Assembly: GCF_014656195.1 (NCBI RefSeq)
Contig: NZ_BNBY01000014.1
Coordinates: 1 to 34,965, forward strand
Origin: Kitasatospora xanthocidica
GTDB lineage: Bacteria > Actinomycetota > Actinomycetes > Streptomycetales > Streptomycetaceae
DNA: 34,965 nt
Direction: 5' to 3'
Position numbers and translations under genes: made by a program. Each line of letters opens with the position of its first letter. Positions within the stretch are counted from its first letter, which is position 1. Shown one piece after another: positions 24,056 to 31,761 of the stretch. Under the pieces are notes generated by a model, which was not told the DNA's origin, did no database searches, and saw only the letters and a program-made list of their open reading frames with translations.

Positions 24056-25333
24056 TCAGCGGGCCGCGGCCGCGGTCGCGACCTCGTGGATGACCTCCAG
24101 CATGCCCTCCTCCCCCATCGGGTCGAAGCTGACCAGCTCGGGGAGCGCCTTGACGCCGGAGATGAGGGTGATGAAGCCGACCCGGGAGTTCTCGATGTAG
24201 GTGCGGCCGATGCCCTGGGCACGCTCCATGTACTCCTCGCGGAGCCGGGTCGGGTCCATGAAGAACCGGACGTAGGCGAGGATGTCGTCGTAGAGGCGGC
24301 GGTAGACCGCGTCGAAGTTGCCGAGGGCCTGGTCGGCGTCCTTCGGGTTGTCGAGGGCGGCGTTGATGGCGCGGGCCGCGAGCCAGGCTCCGGAGGTGCC
24401 CAGCCAGACGCCGGAGGAGAAGAGCGGGTCGATGAACGCGGCGGTGTCGCCGACGGCGACCCAGCCGGGGCCGTGGAAGCTGTCGCTGACGTGGGACCAG
24501 TCGCGGGCGGTGTGCATCTCGCCGGTCCGGGTGGCCTTCTCGACCATGGTCCTGGCGATGGTGCTGTTGGCGATGCCCTGCTCGAAGACCTCCTGCTGGC
24601 TCCGGCCGGCGCGGGTGGCCTCGGAGAGCTGGTCGGCGGGGAGGACGTAGCCCATGCTCAGCTGGTTGTCGGACAGCGGGATGCCCCAGATCCAGCCGCC
24701 CTGGTCGAGGGCTTCGACCATGATGTCGTAGGGGTCGTCGATCGGCGTGTAGCCCTCGAAATAGGTCCAGACGGCGACGTTGCGCAGGTCCTCCTGCCAG
24801 GTGACGCCGGTGAGCTTGCGGGTGACGGTCCGGCTCTGCCCGGAGGCGTCGACCACGTACCGGCTGGTGACCCGGTGCTTGGTGCCCTGGTGGGTGTAGA
24901 CGACGCCGGTGACGGTGCCGGTCTCGTCGGTCAGGACCTCGGTGACGTGGGCTTCCTCGATGACGTCGGCGCCGAGCTCGCGGGCGTTGTCGAGGAGGAG
25001 CTGGTCGAACTCGTCGCGGCGCACGTGCCAGGTGTGGTCGTGGCCGCCGATGGCCTGGCTGAAGTCGGAGCGCCAGGGCTGCGGGTCCTTGCCCCACTTG
25101 AGGTTGATGCCGGTCTTGCGCTGGAAGCGGCGCTCGCACTCGTCCAGGACGCCGAGTTCCTCCAGCATCGGCGACATGCCCGTGACCAGGGACTCGCCGA
25201 TGTGGTAGCGGGGGAACCGCTCGCGCTCCAGGACCAGGACGCTGCGGCCCGCCTTGGCGAGGAAGCTCGCGGCGGTCGATCCGGCCGGGCCGCCGCCCAC
25301 CACGACGACGTCGTACTGCTTGGTTCCAGTCAT
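24056..25333 (-). CDS. Flavin-dependent halogenase
   Basis: 425 aa with the FAD-binding GGGPAGST (13-20) and ERFPRYHIGES (38-48). The halogenase signature WxWxIP is present as W214-I-W216-G-I218-P219. K73 in RKTGINLKWG sits where the catalytic Lys forming chloramine is found in phenol/pyrrole-type enzymes. The substrate-tunnel motif Fx2Px2SxG is F300-IDP303-LFS306-SG308. Geranylgeranyl-reductase-like oxidoreductases lack this set, so halogenase is preferred. It closes a minus-strand operon behind the LanY- and LanK-like genes (36-bp gap, GAAAGG as SD). No flavin reductase is visible. The substrate is probably an aromatic side chain of the RiPP. Confidence 0.87.
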   Translation of the reverse strand: MTGTKQYDVVVVGGGPAGSTAASFLAKAGRSVLVLERERFPRYHIGESLVTGMSPMLEELGVLDECERRFQRKTGINLKWGKDPQPWRSDFSQAIGGHDHTWHVRRDEFDQLLLDNARELGADVIEEAHVTEVLTDETGTVTGVVYTHQGTKHRVTSRYVVDASGQSRTVTRKLTGVTWQEDLRNVAVWTYFEGYTPIDDPYDIMVEALDQGGWIWGIPLSDNQLSMGYVLPADQLSEATRAGRSQQEVFEQGIANSTIARTMVEKATRTGEMHTARDWSHVSDSFHGPGWVAVGDTAAFIDPLFSSGVWLGTSGAWLAARAINAALDNPKDADQALGNFDAVYRRLYDDILAYVRFFMDPTRLREEYMERAQGIGRTYIENSRVGFITLISGVKALPELVSFDPMGEEGMLEVIHEVATAAAAR

Positions 25334-25369
25334 TGCGTTCGGGCCTTTCAGGGGTGGAGTGGGGCGGGG

Positions 25370-26335
25370 TCAGTAGCCGCGGAGGACGTCGACGACGGGC
25401 GAGGTGAGGTTGCGGGCCGGCATGGCCGGGTCGATCCCCGCGTCGATGAACGCGGCGGAGACGATCTCCTCGACGGGCTCCTCCTCGCCGTCCTCCAGGA
25501 GGGCGTGCTGGATCAGGGCGTCGGCGAAGACCTGGGTGCGGTGCTGCCCGAAGCTGAGGTCCCGCCGGGTCGGGCGGGGATCGTCGGGCTCGAACGCGCA
25601 GCCGACCGATTCGGTGATCGGCTGGGTGAAGGGGGAGGTGCCCCGGCCGAGCAGACCGGTTGCCTGCAGCGCCTCGGCGATGGGGCGGGCCTGACGCCAG
25701 CTCGGGCGCGGCAGGTACACCACGACGGCGTCGTTGCGGGGGTAGAGCAGCCGCGAGGACGAGATCTTGGCGTGCCAGGGGGTGTCGACCTGCCCGAGGA
25801 AGGTCATCAGCGCGCGCCAGACGTCGGGGGCGACGTCGGGGGTGTCCAGGCGCGCGTACAGGCGGAGCATCGGGCCGCTGCGGATGACGGCGCCGTGGCC
25901 GGAGGTGACGTAGAAGAAGCCGGGGGAGAGGCCGGGGCGGGCACCGGGCACGAGGACCTTGACCGAGCCGTCGGGCTGCTCGGCGAGCTTCTCGTGCGGG
26001 ACGCGCACGCGCAGCCCGTCCAGCAGGACCAGGGTGTGGGCCTCCTCGGCGAGGAGGACCTGTGCGCTCGTCGGGGTGCTGAGCGGGCCGGTGGCGTCGT
26101 TCAGGAGCGCGTCGAAGTCCGGTTCGCGGAAGCTGCGGCGGGCGCCGTCGAGCGGCTTGTCGCGTCCGGTGTGGAGGGTCTGGTAGAGGGCGGCGCCGAG
26201 GCGGCGGGCGAGGGCCTGGGAGGTCTCCTCCTCGTAGGTCTCTCCGGCGGTCTCCGCCGTCAGCGCGCCGGGCGCGACGGTGACCCGCCCGATGAGGTCC
26301 CGCACGTCGCGGGCCAGTTGCAGTTGTCCGAGCAC
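25370..26335 (-). CDS. HopA1-family protein, LanY-like lyase of class V lanthipeptide synthetase
   Basis: 321 aa with the T3SS-effector HopA1 pattern: FFYVTSGHGAVIRSGPMLRL, TPWHAKISSSRLLYPRNDAV, GQHRTQVFADALIQHAL and the end IDPAMPARNLTSPVVDVLRG. HopA1 homologues in thioviridamide (TvaD) and lexapeptide (LxmY) clusters act with a kinase to remove phosphate from Ser/Thr and form dehydroamino acids. The GTG start (26335) is 1 nt after the LanK-like stop, implying translational coupling. No membrane segment. Assignment rests on family pattern and on the kinase partner. Confidence 0.85.
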   Translation of the reverse strand: MLGQLQLARDVRDLIGRVTVAPGALTAETAGETYEEETSQALARRLGAALYQTLHTGRDKPLDGARRSFREPDFDALLNDATGPLSTPTSAQVLLAEEAHTLVLLDGLRVRVPHEKLAEQPDGSVKVLVPGARPGLSPGFFYVTSGHGAVIRSGPMLRLYARLDTPDVAPDVWRALMTFLGQVDTPWHAKISSSRLLYPRNDAVVVYLPRPSWRQARPIAEALQATGLLGRGTSPFTQPITESVGCAFEPDDPRPTRRDLSFGQHRTQVFADALIQHALLEDGEEEPVEEIVSAAFIDAGIDPAMPARNLTSPVVDVLRGY

Positions 26336-26336
26336 G

Positions 26337-27440
26337 TCAGGCCTCCAGTCCGAGGGTCGAGGTGAAGTCGGCCGGGGAGAGCAGCACGGTGCGTCCGATG
26401 CCGGCGGCGGCCTTGTTGACCGGGGAGAGCTGGCTGGCGCTGTCGGCGGCCGCCAGCATGCGGTCGATCATGTGCCAGCCGGCGTAGGCGGCGGCCCGTA
26501 CGGGGAGGTCGGCGTCCGCGGTGATCGCGGCCGGTGCGGCGGCCAGGTAGGCGCGGTAGAAGGCGCGGACCAGCGGTGCGTGGCGCTCGATCTCGGCGGC
26601 GCCGGCGGCGATGATCTCCTCGTGCGTGGCGACGTGCCCGAAGGAGGAGGAGGCCGCGAGCTTCGCCGGGAGCCCGGCGGCCGCCTGGAACAGCCACTCC
26701 CCGGCGAAGGCGCCGACGTCGCGGGCGGGGTCGCCGAGCCGGGCCTCCTCGAAGTCGGTCAGGTGGAGCTGGTCGCCGGCCAGCAGGAACTGGTCCAGCC
26801 GCAGGTCGCCGTGGACGGGGCAGCGGGTGGTGCCGTCCGGGGTGTCGGCCCGGCGCAGCGCCTTGAGGGCCTCGATGATCTGCGCGTCCGCGTGCAGCAG
26901 CCGCCACATCGCCAGCTCGGCCGCCGAGGCCCGGCCGTAGTGTTCGAGGGGCAGGGCGTCGAGCAGGCCCACCGGCGGCAGCGGGTGCTCGCTCGTCTCG
27001 AAGTCCGGGGCCCGGAGGCCGTGGAAGGCGGCCACCGCCGTCCCGGCGCGGGCGCACAGCCCCTCGTCGAAGGACTCGTCGAGGGCCAGCTGCGCTCCGC
27101 TGGTGCTGTCCGGGATCTGCTCGAACACCAGGAGCGCGTGGTCGGCGTCCGCGCCGATGAGGCGCGGCGTGAGCGGTTCCTCCCGGATCGCCCCGGCGGC
27201 GCCGACGGTGCGGCGCAGGCGGTCGTCCCGGTCCCCCGCCAGGAGTTGTTTGACGAATACGGGTGTTCCGTTCCCGGTGGTTCCCGACCAGTTGTTGTTG
27301 CGGCCTCCCGTGGCGCTTACCGTGTCCGGGTCGAGGGGGCCGAGGCCGAGGCTTCCGAGAAACGCGTCGACGTGCGGAACCGTCTTCAGGTCCACCGGCT
27401 GAAATCGGGGGAGCTTTCCCCGTTCGCGGATATTCACCAT
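26337..27440 (-). CDS. APH-like protein kinase, LanK of class V lanthipeptide synthetase
   Basis: 367-aa aminoglycoside-phosphotransferase fold. ATP lysine K64 (VFVK), catalytic loop HGD with D212 in CPVHGDLRLDQF (the usual Asn is Gln217), metal-binding D229 in LTDFEEARLGD. In class V systems such an enzyme phosphorylates Ser/Thr of the precursor, followed by HopA1-mediated elimination. ATG 27440 is chosen; AAGG lies 8 nt upstream, and a -10-like TAAGGT also fits a leaderless start. Directly coupled to the HopA1 gene. An antibiotic phosphotransferase is the alternative, but the operon argues for RiPP modification. Confidence 0.85.
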   Translation of the reverse strand: MVNIRERGKLPRFQPVDLKTVPHVDAFLGSLGLGPLDPDTVSATGGRNNNWSGTTGNGTPVFVKQLLAGDRDDRLRRTVGAAGAIREEPLTPRLIGADADHALLVFEQIPDSTSGAQLALDESFDEGLCARAGTAVAAFHGLRAPDFETSEHPLPPVGLLDALPLEHYGRASAAELAMWRLLHADAQIIEALKALRRADTPDGTTRCPVHGDLRLDQFLLAGDQLHLTDFEEARLGDPARDVGAFAGEWLFQAAAGLPAKLAASSSFGHVATHEEIIAAGAAEIERHAPLVRAFYRAYLAAAPAAITADADLPVRAAAYAGWHMIDRMLAAADSASQLSPVNKAAAGIGRTVLLSPADFTSTLGLEA

Positions 27441-27447
27441 GCTCCGC

Positions 27448-27477
27448 ACCTTAGGCAGGCCGGGTGCCGGGCGACAA
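27448..27477 (-). promoter_or_regulatory. Candidate promoter of the LanK-LanY-halogenase operon
   Basis: Minus-strand TTGTCG (27477-27472) and TAAGGT (27453-27448), spacer 18 bp; predicted start about 27441, i.e. at the ATG 27440 (leaderless). Part of a 158-bp divergent control region. Confidence 0.45.
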
Positions 27478-27551
27478 CGCTCAACTTTCCGGGTTCTTTG
27501 ACTCGTCGACCCCTTGAGGTGGGTCTGACCTGCGGATATGTCGGATCCGGC

Positions 27552-27591
27552 GCAAGTAATGCTTGCCCGTCCACGGGGCGCGTGCTGTCAT
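27552..27591 (+). promoter_or_regulatory. Candidate promoter and operator of the M16-LanJ-LanD operon
   Basis: TTGCCC (27563-27568) and TGTCAT (27586-27591), spacer 17 bp, predict a start at about 27598-27599, the ATG of the first peptidase (leaderless; no SD is present). The inverted repeat GCAAG-TAATG-CTTGC (27552-27566) overlaps the -35 and is a plausible repressor site. Confidence 0.45.
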
Positions 27592-27598
27592 CTCCACC

Positions 27599-28867
27599 AT
27601 GCCGGAGTCCATCGAACAATTGACACTCGGCAACGGATTGCGCGTTGTCGAACAGAGCATCCCCGGCGTCACCGGAGTGGGAATATCGGTGAATTACGGG
27701 GTCGGTTTCCGAACCGAGACCGTCACCCGGTCCGGATTCGCCCACCTCTTCGAGCACATGATGTTCCAGGGTTCCGCGAACGTCGCCGGCGGGGAGCATT
27801 TCGCGCGGGTCCAGGCGTACGGCGGGTTCGTCAACGGCAACACGTTCCCGGACGTGACCGACTACCACCAGGTGGTTCCCGCCGCGGCCCTGCGCGAGGT
27901 GCTGGAGCTGGAGGCGGACCGGATGTCCCGCCTCGCCGTGACGGAACGCAACTTCGCCACCCAGCGTGACGTGGTCAAGGAGGAGATCCGCCTGCAGGTG
28001 GCGGGTCGTCCGTACGGCGGCTTCCCGTGGATCCCGCTGCCCTCGGTGCTCTACGACAAGTGGCAGAACACGCACAACGGCTACGGGGAGACCGCCGACC
28101 TGGACGCGGCCTCGGTGGAGGAGTGCGTCGACTTCTACTCCCGCCACTACGCCCCGGGCAACGCGGTGCTCGCCGTGTGCGGCGCGGTCGAACCCGGGCA
28201 GGGCCTCGCCCTGGCCGAGCGCTGCTTCGGCCCGCTCGAGCCCCGCCCCGTCCCGGAGCCGATCGACATCACCGAGCCGCCCGCCCCCACCACGCGGACC
28301 GCGACCTGTGAGGACGCGCTGGCCCCCCGGCCGGCCCTCGCGCTCGGGTGCCGCCTGCCGGACGCGAGGGCCGACCTCGCCGGCTACGCCGCGTTCGTCC
28401 TGCTCTCACGGCTGCTGACCGGGGCCTCCAGCTCCCGGCTGCGCCGCGCCTTCGCCCCCCTGGGCGCCGTGGTCGACTCCTCCGTCGGGCTGTTCGGGCC
28501 CCTGGTCGCCAAGGACCCGGACACCTTCGTCGTGGTGGCCCACCACCCGCAGGGGGCGGCCGGGGCCGCGCTGGCCACGATCGAGGAACAGTGCGCCGAG
28601 GTCGCGTCGGGGGGAGCGGGCGAGGCGGAGGTCGCGCAGGCCCAGGCGGCCGCCGTCACCGAGCTCTACCAGAACCTCGATTCGCTGGCCTACCGGGTGC
28701 GGTTCCTCGCGCGGGGCGCGCTGCTCTTCGACCGGCCGGGCATCGCCGAGGACCTGGCCCGTGCCGTCGCCGCGACGGACGCGGGCTCCCTCGCCGCCGC
28801 CGCGGCCGCCGTGTGCCGGCCCGAGGGCCGCGCGGTGCTCAATCTCGTCCCGAAGGGAGACCGGTGA
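27599..28867 (+). CDS. M16-family zinc peptidase, catalytic subunit (leader peptidase candidate)
   Basis: 422-aa M16 metallopeptidase. The inverted zinc motif HxxEH is intact (H49-L-F-E52-H53) and the third ligand E129 lies 76 residues later in the segment ending VVKEEIR, as in active PqqF/MPP-beta-type enzymes. No signal peptide, so it acts in the cytoplasm. It overlaps the next gene by 1 nt (TGATG); that neighbour encodes a non-catalytic M16 partner, so a heterodimer is expected. In this cluster the natural substrate is the leader peptide of the modified precursor. ATG 27599 has no SD. Confidence 0.9.
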   Translation: MPESIEQLTLGNGLRVVEQSIPGVTGVGISVNYGVGFRTETVTRSGFAHLFEHMMFQGSANVAGGEHFARVQAYGGFVNGNTFPDVTDYHQVVPAAALREVLELEADRMSRLAVTERNFATQRDVVKEEIRLQVAGRPYGGFPWIPLPSVLYDKWQNTHNGYGETADLDAASVEECVDFYSRHYAPGNAVLAVCGAVEPGQGLALAERCFGPLEPRPVPEPIDITEPPAPTTRTATCEDALAPRPALALGCRLPDARADLAGYAAFVLLSRLLTGASSSRLRRAFAPLGAVVDSSVGLFGPLVAKDPDTFVVVAHHPQGAAGAALATIEEQCAEVASGGAGEAEVAQAQAAAVTELYQNLDSLAYRVRFLARGALLFDRPGIAEDLARAVAATDAGSLAAAAAAVCRPEGRAVLNLVPKGDR

Positions 28868-30129
28868 TGGACTCGCGCACACTGCCCGAGCTGCCGGAAC
28901 TGACGACCCGCCGACTGCCGGGCGGGCTGACACTGGTCGCCTCCGGGCTGTCGACCACTCCGCTGGTGCAGGCCCACCTCGCGGTCCCGATCCCGGTCCG
29001 CCGGGACGCGGACGGCGCGGTGTTCGACGTACTGGCCGCGTGCTGGCCCGACCTTCCCGCCTGCGCCCGCTTCGAGCAGCACGGGGGCGCGGTGTCGGTG
29101 GCGCGCCGCGGCACCTGGCTGTTCCTGTCCCTGGTCTGCCTGGGCGACCGACTGCCGCTGCTGGCGCGGACGCTGGCCGACGCGGTCACCGCCGGGTACA
29201 CCGAGGAGCAGGTGCGCCGGGCGGCGTCGCGGGCGGCCCAGCAGGCCTCCCTGGCCGCCGCGCAGCCGGCCGTCCAGTCGGCCCGCCTGCTGTGGGAGGA
29301 CTACTACGGCGCCCTGCCCGCCTTCCTGAACCCCGCACCGGACCCGGCGGCGATCGTCGAGGTCACGGCGCGGGACGTGAACGCCGCCCACGCCCGCGCC
29401 GTGTCCCCGCGCGACGCGTACCTCGTCGTCGTCGGCGACCGCGTCGGCCGCGAGCAACTCGACGTCCTCGAAGAGCACTTGGCCGCCTGGACGCCCGGGG
29501 ACGGCGAGGAGCGTGCGACGGTCCCGCGCCCGCCGCTCCGCCCCGGGCCGGCCGAGGTGCGCACCCGGCACCGCGACGGCTGGCCGCAGGCCCACATCCG
29601 GCTGGCGGCCGAGGCGTCGTCCCGGCGGGAGCTGCGGTCCTTCGCCGCCGATCAGATCGCCGCGCTGATCCTGGGCGGCTCCTTCGCCTCGCGGATCAAC
29701 ACGGTGCTGCGCGAGGAGCGCGGTCTCGCCTACCGCACGGCGGCGTCCGTCGGCGACCACCTGGACGGCGACGTGTTCGCGATCGAGGCGGACGTCGGCG
29801 CCGGCGCCGTACCCGAGGCCGTGGCCCGGCTCGGCGAGATCCTCGACCGCTTCGCGGACGACGGCCCGACCGCGGCGGAACTGCGCGACGCGGTCGGCCA
29901 CATGACCGGCAAGTACGTGCTGAACCTCGGTGCGCAGAGCAGTCGCGCCGCCTGCCTGCTGTCGTTCCTGACGCTCGGGATGCCGTTGACGGACATCGCG
30001 GACCTTCCCGCGCACATGGCCTCGCTCACCGCCGAGGACGTCCGGCGCGCCGCGTCGCGGATGCGGCTGGAGCACCTGCGCGGCGTCGTCTGCACCGACT
30101 CGGCAGCCGTGCCGACCGGCCGGCGCTGA
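28867..30129 (+). CDS. M16-family non-catalytic partner subunit
   Basis: 420-aa M16 homologue lacking HxxEH in its N-terminal half but keeping the R/Y pair that binds the substrate backbone (R276 in SFASRINTVL and Y289 in ERGLAYRT). This division of labour is typical of paired bacterial M16 peptidases (a zinc subunit plus an R/Y subunit). ATG 28867 overlaps the stop of the catalytic subunit, with AAGGGAGA 6 nt upstream. Expected to form a 1:1 heterodimer with its neighbour. Confidence 0.88.
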   Translation: MDSRTLPELPELTTRRLPGGLTLVASGLSTTPLVQAHLAVPIPVRRDADGAVFDVLAACWPDLPACARFEQHGGAVSVARRGTWLFLSLVCLGDRLPLLARTLADAVTAGYTEEQVRRAASRAAQQASLAAAQPAVQSARLLWEDYYGALPAFLNPAPDPAAIVEVTARDVNAAHARAVSPRDAYLVVVGDRVGREQLDVLEEHLAAWTPGDGEERATVPRPPLRPGPAEVRTRHRDGWPQAHIRLAAEASSRRELRSFAADQIAALILGGSFASRINTVLREERGLAYRTAASVGDHLDGDVFAIEADVGAGAVPEAVARLGEILDRFADDGPTAAELRDAVGHMTGKYVLNLGAQSSRAACLLSFLTLGMPLTDIADLPAHMASLTAEDVRRAASRMRLEHLRGVVCTDSAAVPTGRR

Positions 30130-30178
30130 CACCCGGCCGCCCGGCACCACCAGACCCCGTGGAGGGATGAAGCCCCGC

Positions 30179-31150
30179 ATGTCCACCAGCGTTTTCTACC
30201 CCGTCATGGTCACCGACATGGGCTCGGTGACCTCCTACGCCCGCCTCGCCGAATCGGCCTCGGGCCGCCGGCTGTGGCTCGGGCAGTCGCTCAGCATCGA
30301 GACGCACCACGTCTTCGCCGCACTGTCCGCCACGGGCCTGGACCTCTCGTACGGCTCCGCGGTGACCGTGATGCCGCTGTGCCATCCGCTGACCGCTGCC
30401 GTCAACGCCCGCTCGGTGGCGATGCTGTCCGGTCAGCCCTACGTGGCCGGCATCGGTCCCGGCGCCGCCGCCCTGCAGCGCAGCATGCTCGGTGCGCCGT
30501 ACCCGCGCCCGATCGCCACCACCCGCCGTTACGCCACCGTCGTGCGGACGCTGCTGGAGGGCGGCAGGTTCGCCGCTCCGGACGGTCCGTGGGCCACCGA
30601 GGGCCTGGAACTGCCCGACGTCGAGGCACCACCGGTGCAGCTGGGCCTGGGCGTGCTGCGCGAGCCGATGGCGCGGCTCGCCGGGGAGGTCGCCGACTGG
30701 GCGATCACCTGGCTCACGCCGCCCGCCTACCTGCGCGAGCGGATCGTCCCGGCCATCACCGAGGCGGCCGCCGCGGCCCAGCGACCCAAGCCCCGACTGG
30801 CCGCCGTCGTGCAGTGCGCCGTCGCCCGGCCGAGGCGGGACCTGGCCGTCACCGCCTTCCACGCCGTGGGCAACCACCTGGCGGCCCCGCACTACACCGA
30901 CATGCTCAACCAGGCCGGTGTCCCCGCCGACCCCGCCGACCCGCGGACCGGGGCCGAACTGCTGGTGGAGCACGGGGTCATGGCCACCGGCACCCCGGAG
31001 GAGATCGCCGACCGGCTCGACGACTACCGCGCGGCGGGCGTGGACGAGGTCATCGTCAACGTCGGCGGCGTGCACATCACCGAAGGGGTCGGTGCCGCCG
31101 TGCGCGACCTCTCGGCGATCCTGGCGGCGGTCGGGAGGCGAGCCCGGTGA
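30179..31150 (+). CDS. Luciferase-like (LLM-class, F420-type) oxidoreductase, LanJ-like dehydroalanine reductase candidate
   Basis: 323-aa TIM-barrel of the bacterial luciferase-like superfamily: GQSLSIETHHVFAAL, LDLSYGSAVTVMPLCHP, PYVAGIGPGA, RRYATVVRTLLEG, LGLGVLREPM and a C-terminal GTPEEIADRLDDYRAAGVDE followed by VIVNVGG. F420H2-dependent members in class V clusters (LxmJ of lexapeptide) reduce dehydroalanine to D-Ala. Cofactor F420 is inferred from the family. ATG 30179 is preferred because GGAGGG directly abuts the upstream ATG 30167. GTGA overlap with the decarboxylase gene. Confidence 0.83.
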   Translation: MSTSVFYPVMVTDMGSVTSYARLAESASGRRLWLGQSLSIETHHVFAALSATGLDLSYGSAVTVMPLCHPLTAAVNARSVAMLSGQPYVAGIGPGAAALQRSMLGAPYPRPIATTRRYATVVRTLLEGGRFAAPDGPWATEGLELPDVEAPPVQLGLGVLREPMARLAGEVADWAITWLTPPAYLRERIVPAITEAAAAAQRPKPRLAAVVQCAVARPRRDLAVTAFHAVGNHLAAPHYTDMLNQAGVPADPADPRTGAELLVEHGVMATGTPEEIADRLDDYRAAGVDEVIVNVGGVHITEGVGAAVRDLSAILAAVGRRAR

Positions 31151-31761
31151 CGACGCCGTCAGCGGCCCTGGCCGACGGGAGCGCCCCCGAGTTCGCGGGC
31201 AGGCGACTGCTGTACGTCACCACCGGCGGGGTGCAGGCCATGTTCCTGCCGATGTGGCTCTCGTGGCTGCGCGCCAACTATCCGCGGACCGAGGTCCGCG
31301 CCGTCGTGACGGCGTCGGCGCGGCGCTTCGTCGGCTCCACGGCGGCCGCCGCGGCCGGCGGCGGCGGTCTGCCCGTGGTGGACCGGTGGCCGGACGAGCC
31401 CGACCGCGCCCTGCACGTCGAACTCGCCCAGTGGCCCGACACCGTCCTGGTCCACCCGGCCACCATGCACTTCGTGGCCCGGTTCTCCCAGGGCCTCGCC
31501 GACACGCCCACGCTGCTCGCGCTGCAGTGCACCCGGGCGCCGGTCGTCGTGTGCCCGGCGCTGCCGCCCGGCGGCCACCACAACCCCGCCTACCGGCGCC
31601 ACGTCGCGGAGCTGTCCGAGCGCGACAACGTGACGGTGCTCCCGCCGATCCCCGGGATGAGCCTGTCGACCGGGGCGGAGGGCATCGGCACGGCGGCGCT
31701 GCTGCCCAACGCCATCGCCGCGCTGGAGGATATGCGCGCCTGGGCCGGGGGTCCGGCATGA
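31147..31761 (+). CDS. HFCD-type flavoprotein, LanD-like peptidyl-cysteine decarboxylase
   Basis: 204-aa Rossmann-like flavoprotein of the homo-oligomeric flavin-containing Cys decarboxylase group (EpiD, TvaF, LanD). The flavin-binding strand RRLLYVTTGGVQA, VVTASARRF, the HPATMHFVARFSQGLADT segment (equivalent to PASANT in EpiD) and PVVVCPALPPGGHHNPAYRR are seen. In RiPP clusters it oxidatively decarboxylates a C-terminal Cys to a thioenol that closes AviCys or AviMeCys. GTG start overlaps the upstream stop (GTGA) and its own stop overlaps the next ATG (ATGA). A CoaC-type role is less likely in this operon. Confidence 0.85.
   Translation: MTTPSAALADGSAPEFAGRRLLYVTTGGVQAMFLPMWLSWLRANYPRTEVRAVVTASARRFVGSTAAAAAGGGGLPVVDRWPDEPDRALHVELAQWPDTVLVHPATMHFVARFSQGLADTPTLLALQCTRAPVVVCPALPPGGHHNPAYRRHVAELSERDNVTVLPPIPGMSLSTGAEGIGTAALLPNAIAALEDMRAWAGGPA

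Noticed and set aside
20362..24222. A 1286-codon open frame on the minus strand extending beyond the WYL protein
   Set aside because: The part above 22863 is antisense to the membrane protein gene and low-complexity; the ATG at 22863 begins the recognisable protein.
24056..25333. Geranylgeranyl-reductase-type saturase instead of halogenase
   Set aside because: The WxWxIP motif, the Lys at the catalytic position and the Fx2Px2SxG motif are all present, which reductases do not combine.
26337..27440. Aminoglycoside resistance phosphotransferase
   Set aside because: Tight coupling with a HopA1 gene and other lanthipeptide enzymes fits LanK; the fold alone does not show drug resistance.
27481..27672. 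63-codon minus-strand ORF with Ser/Thr/Cys considered as a lanthipeptide precursor
   Set aside because: It overlaps the start of the M16 peptidase gene, has no SD, and its Cys residues are not in a C-terminal core.
27538..27969. 143-codon plus-strand ORF near the divergent promoter considered as a precursor or regulator
   Set aside because: It is almost entirely a frame-shifted, Arg-rich shadow of the M16 gene.
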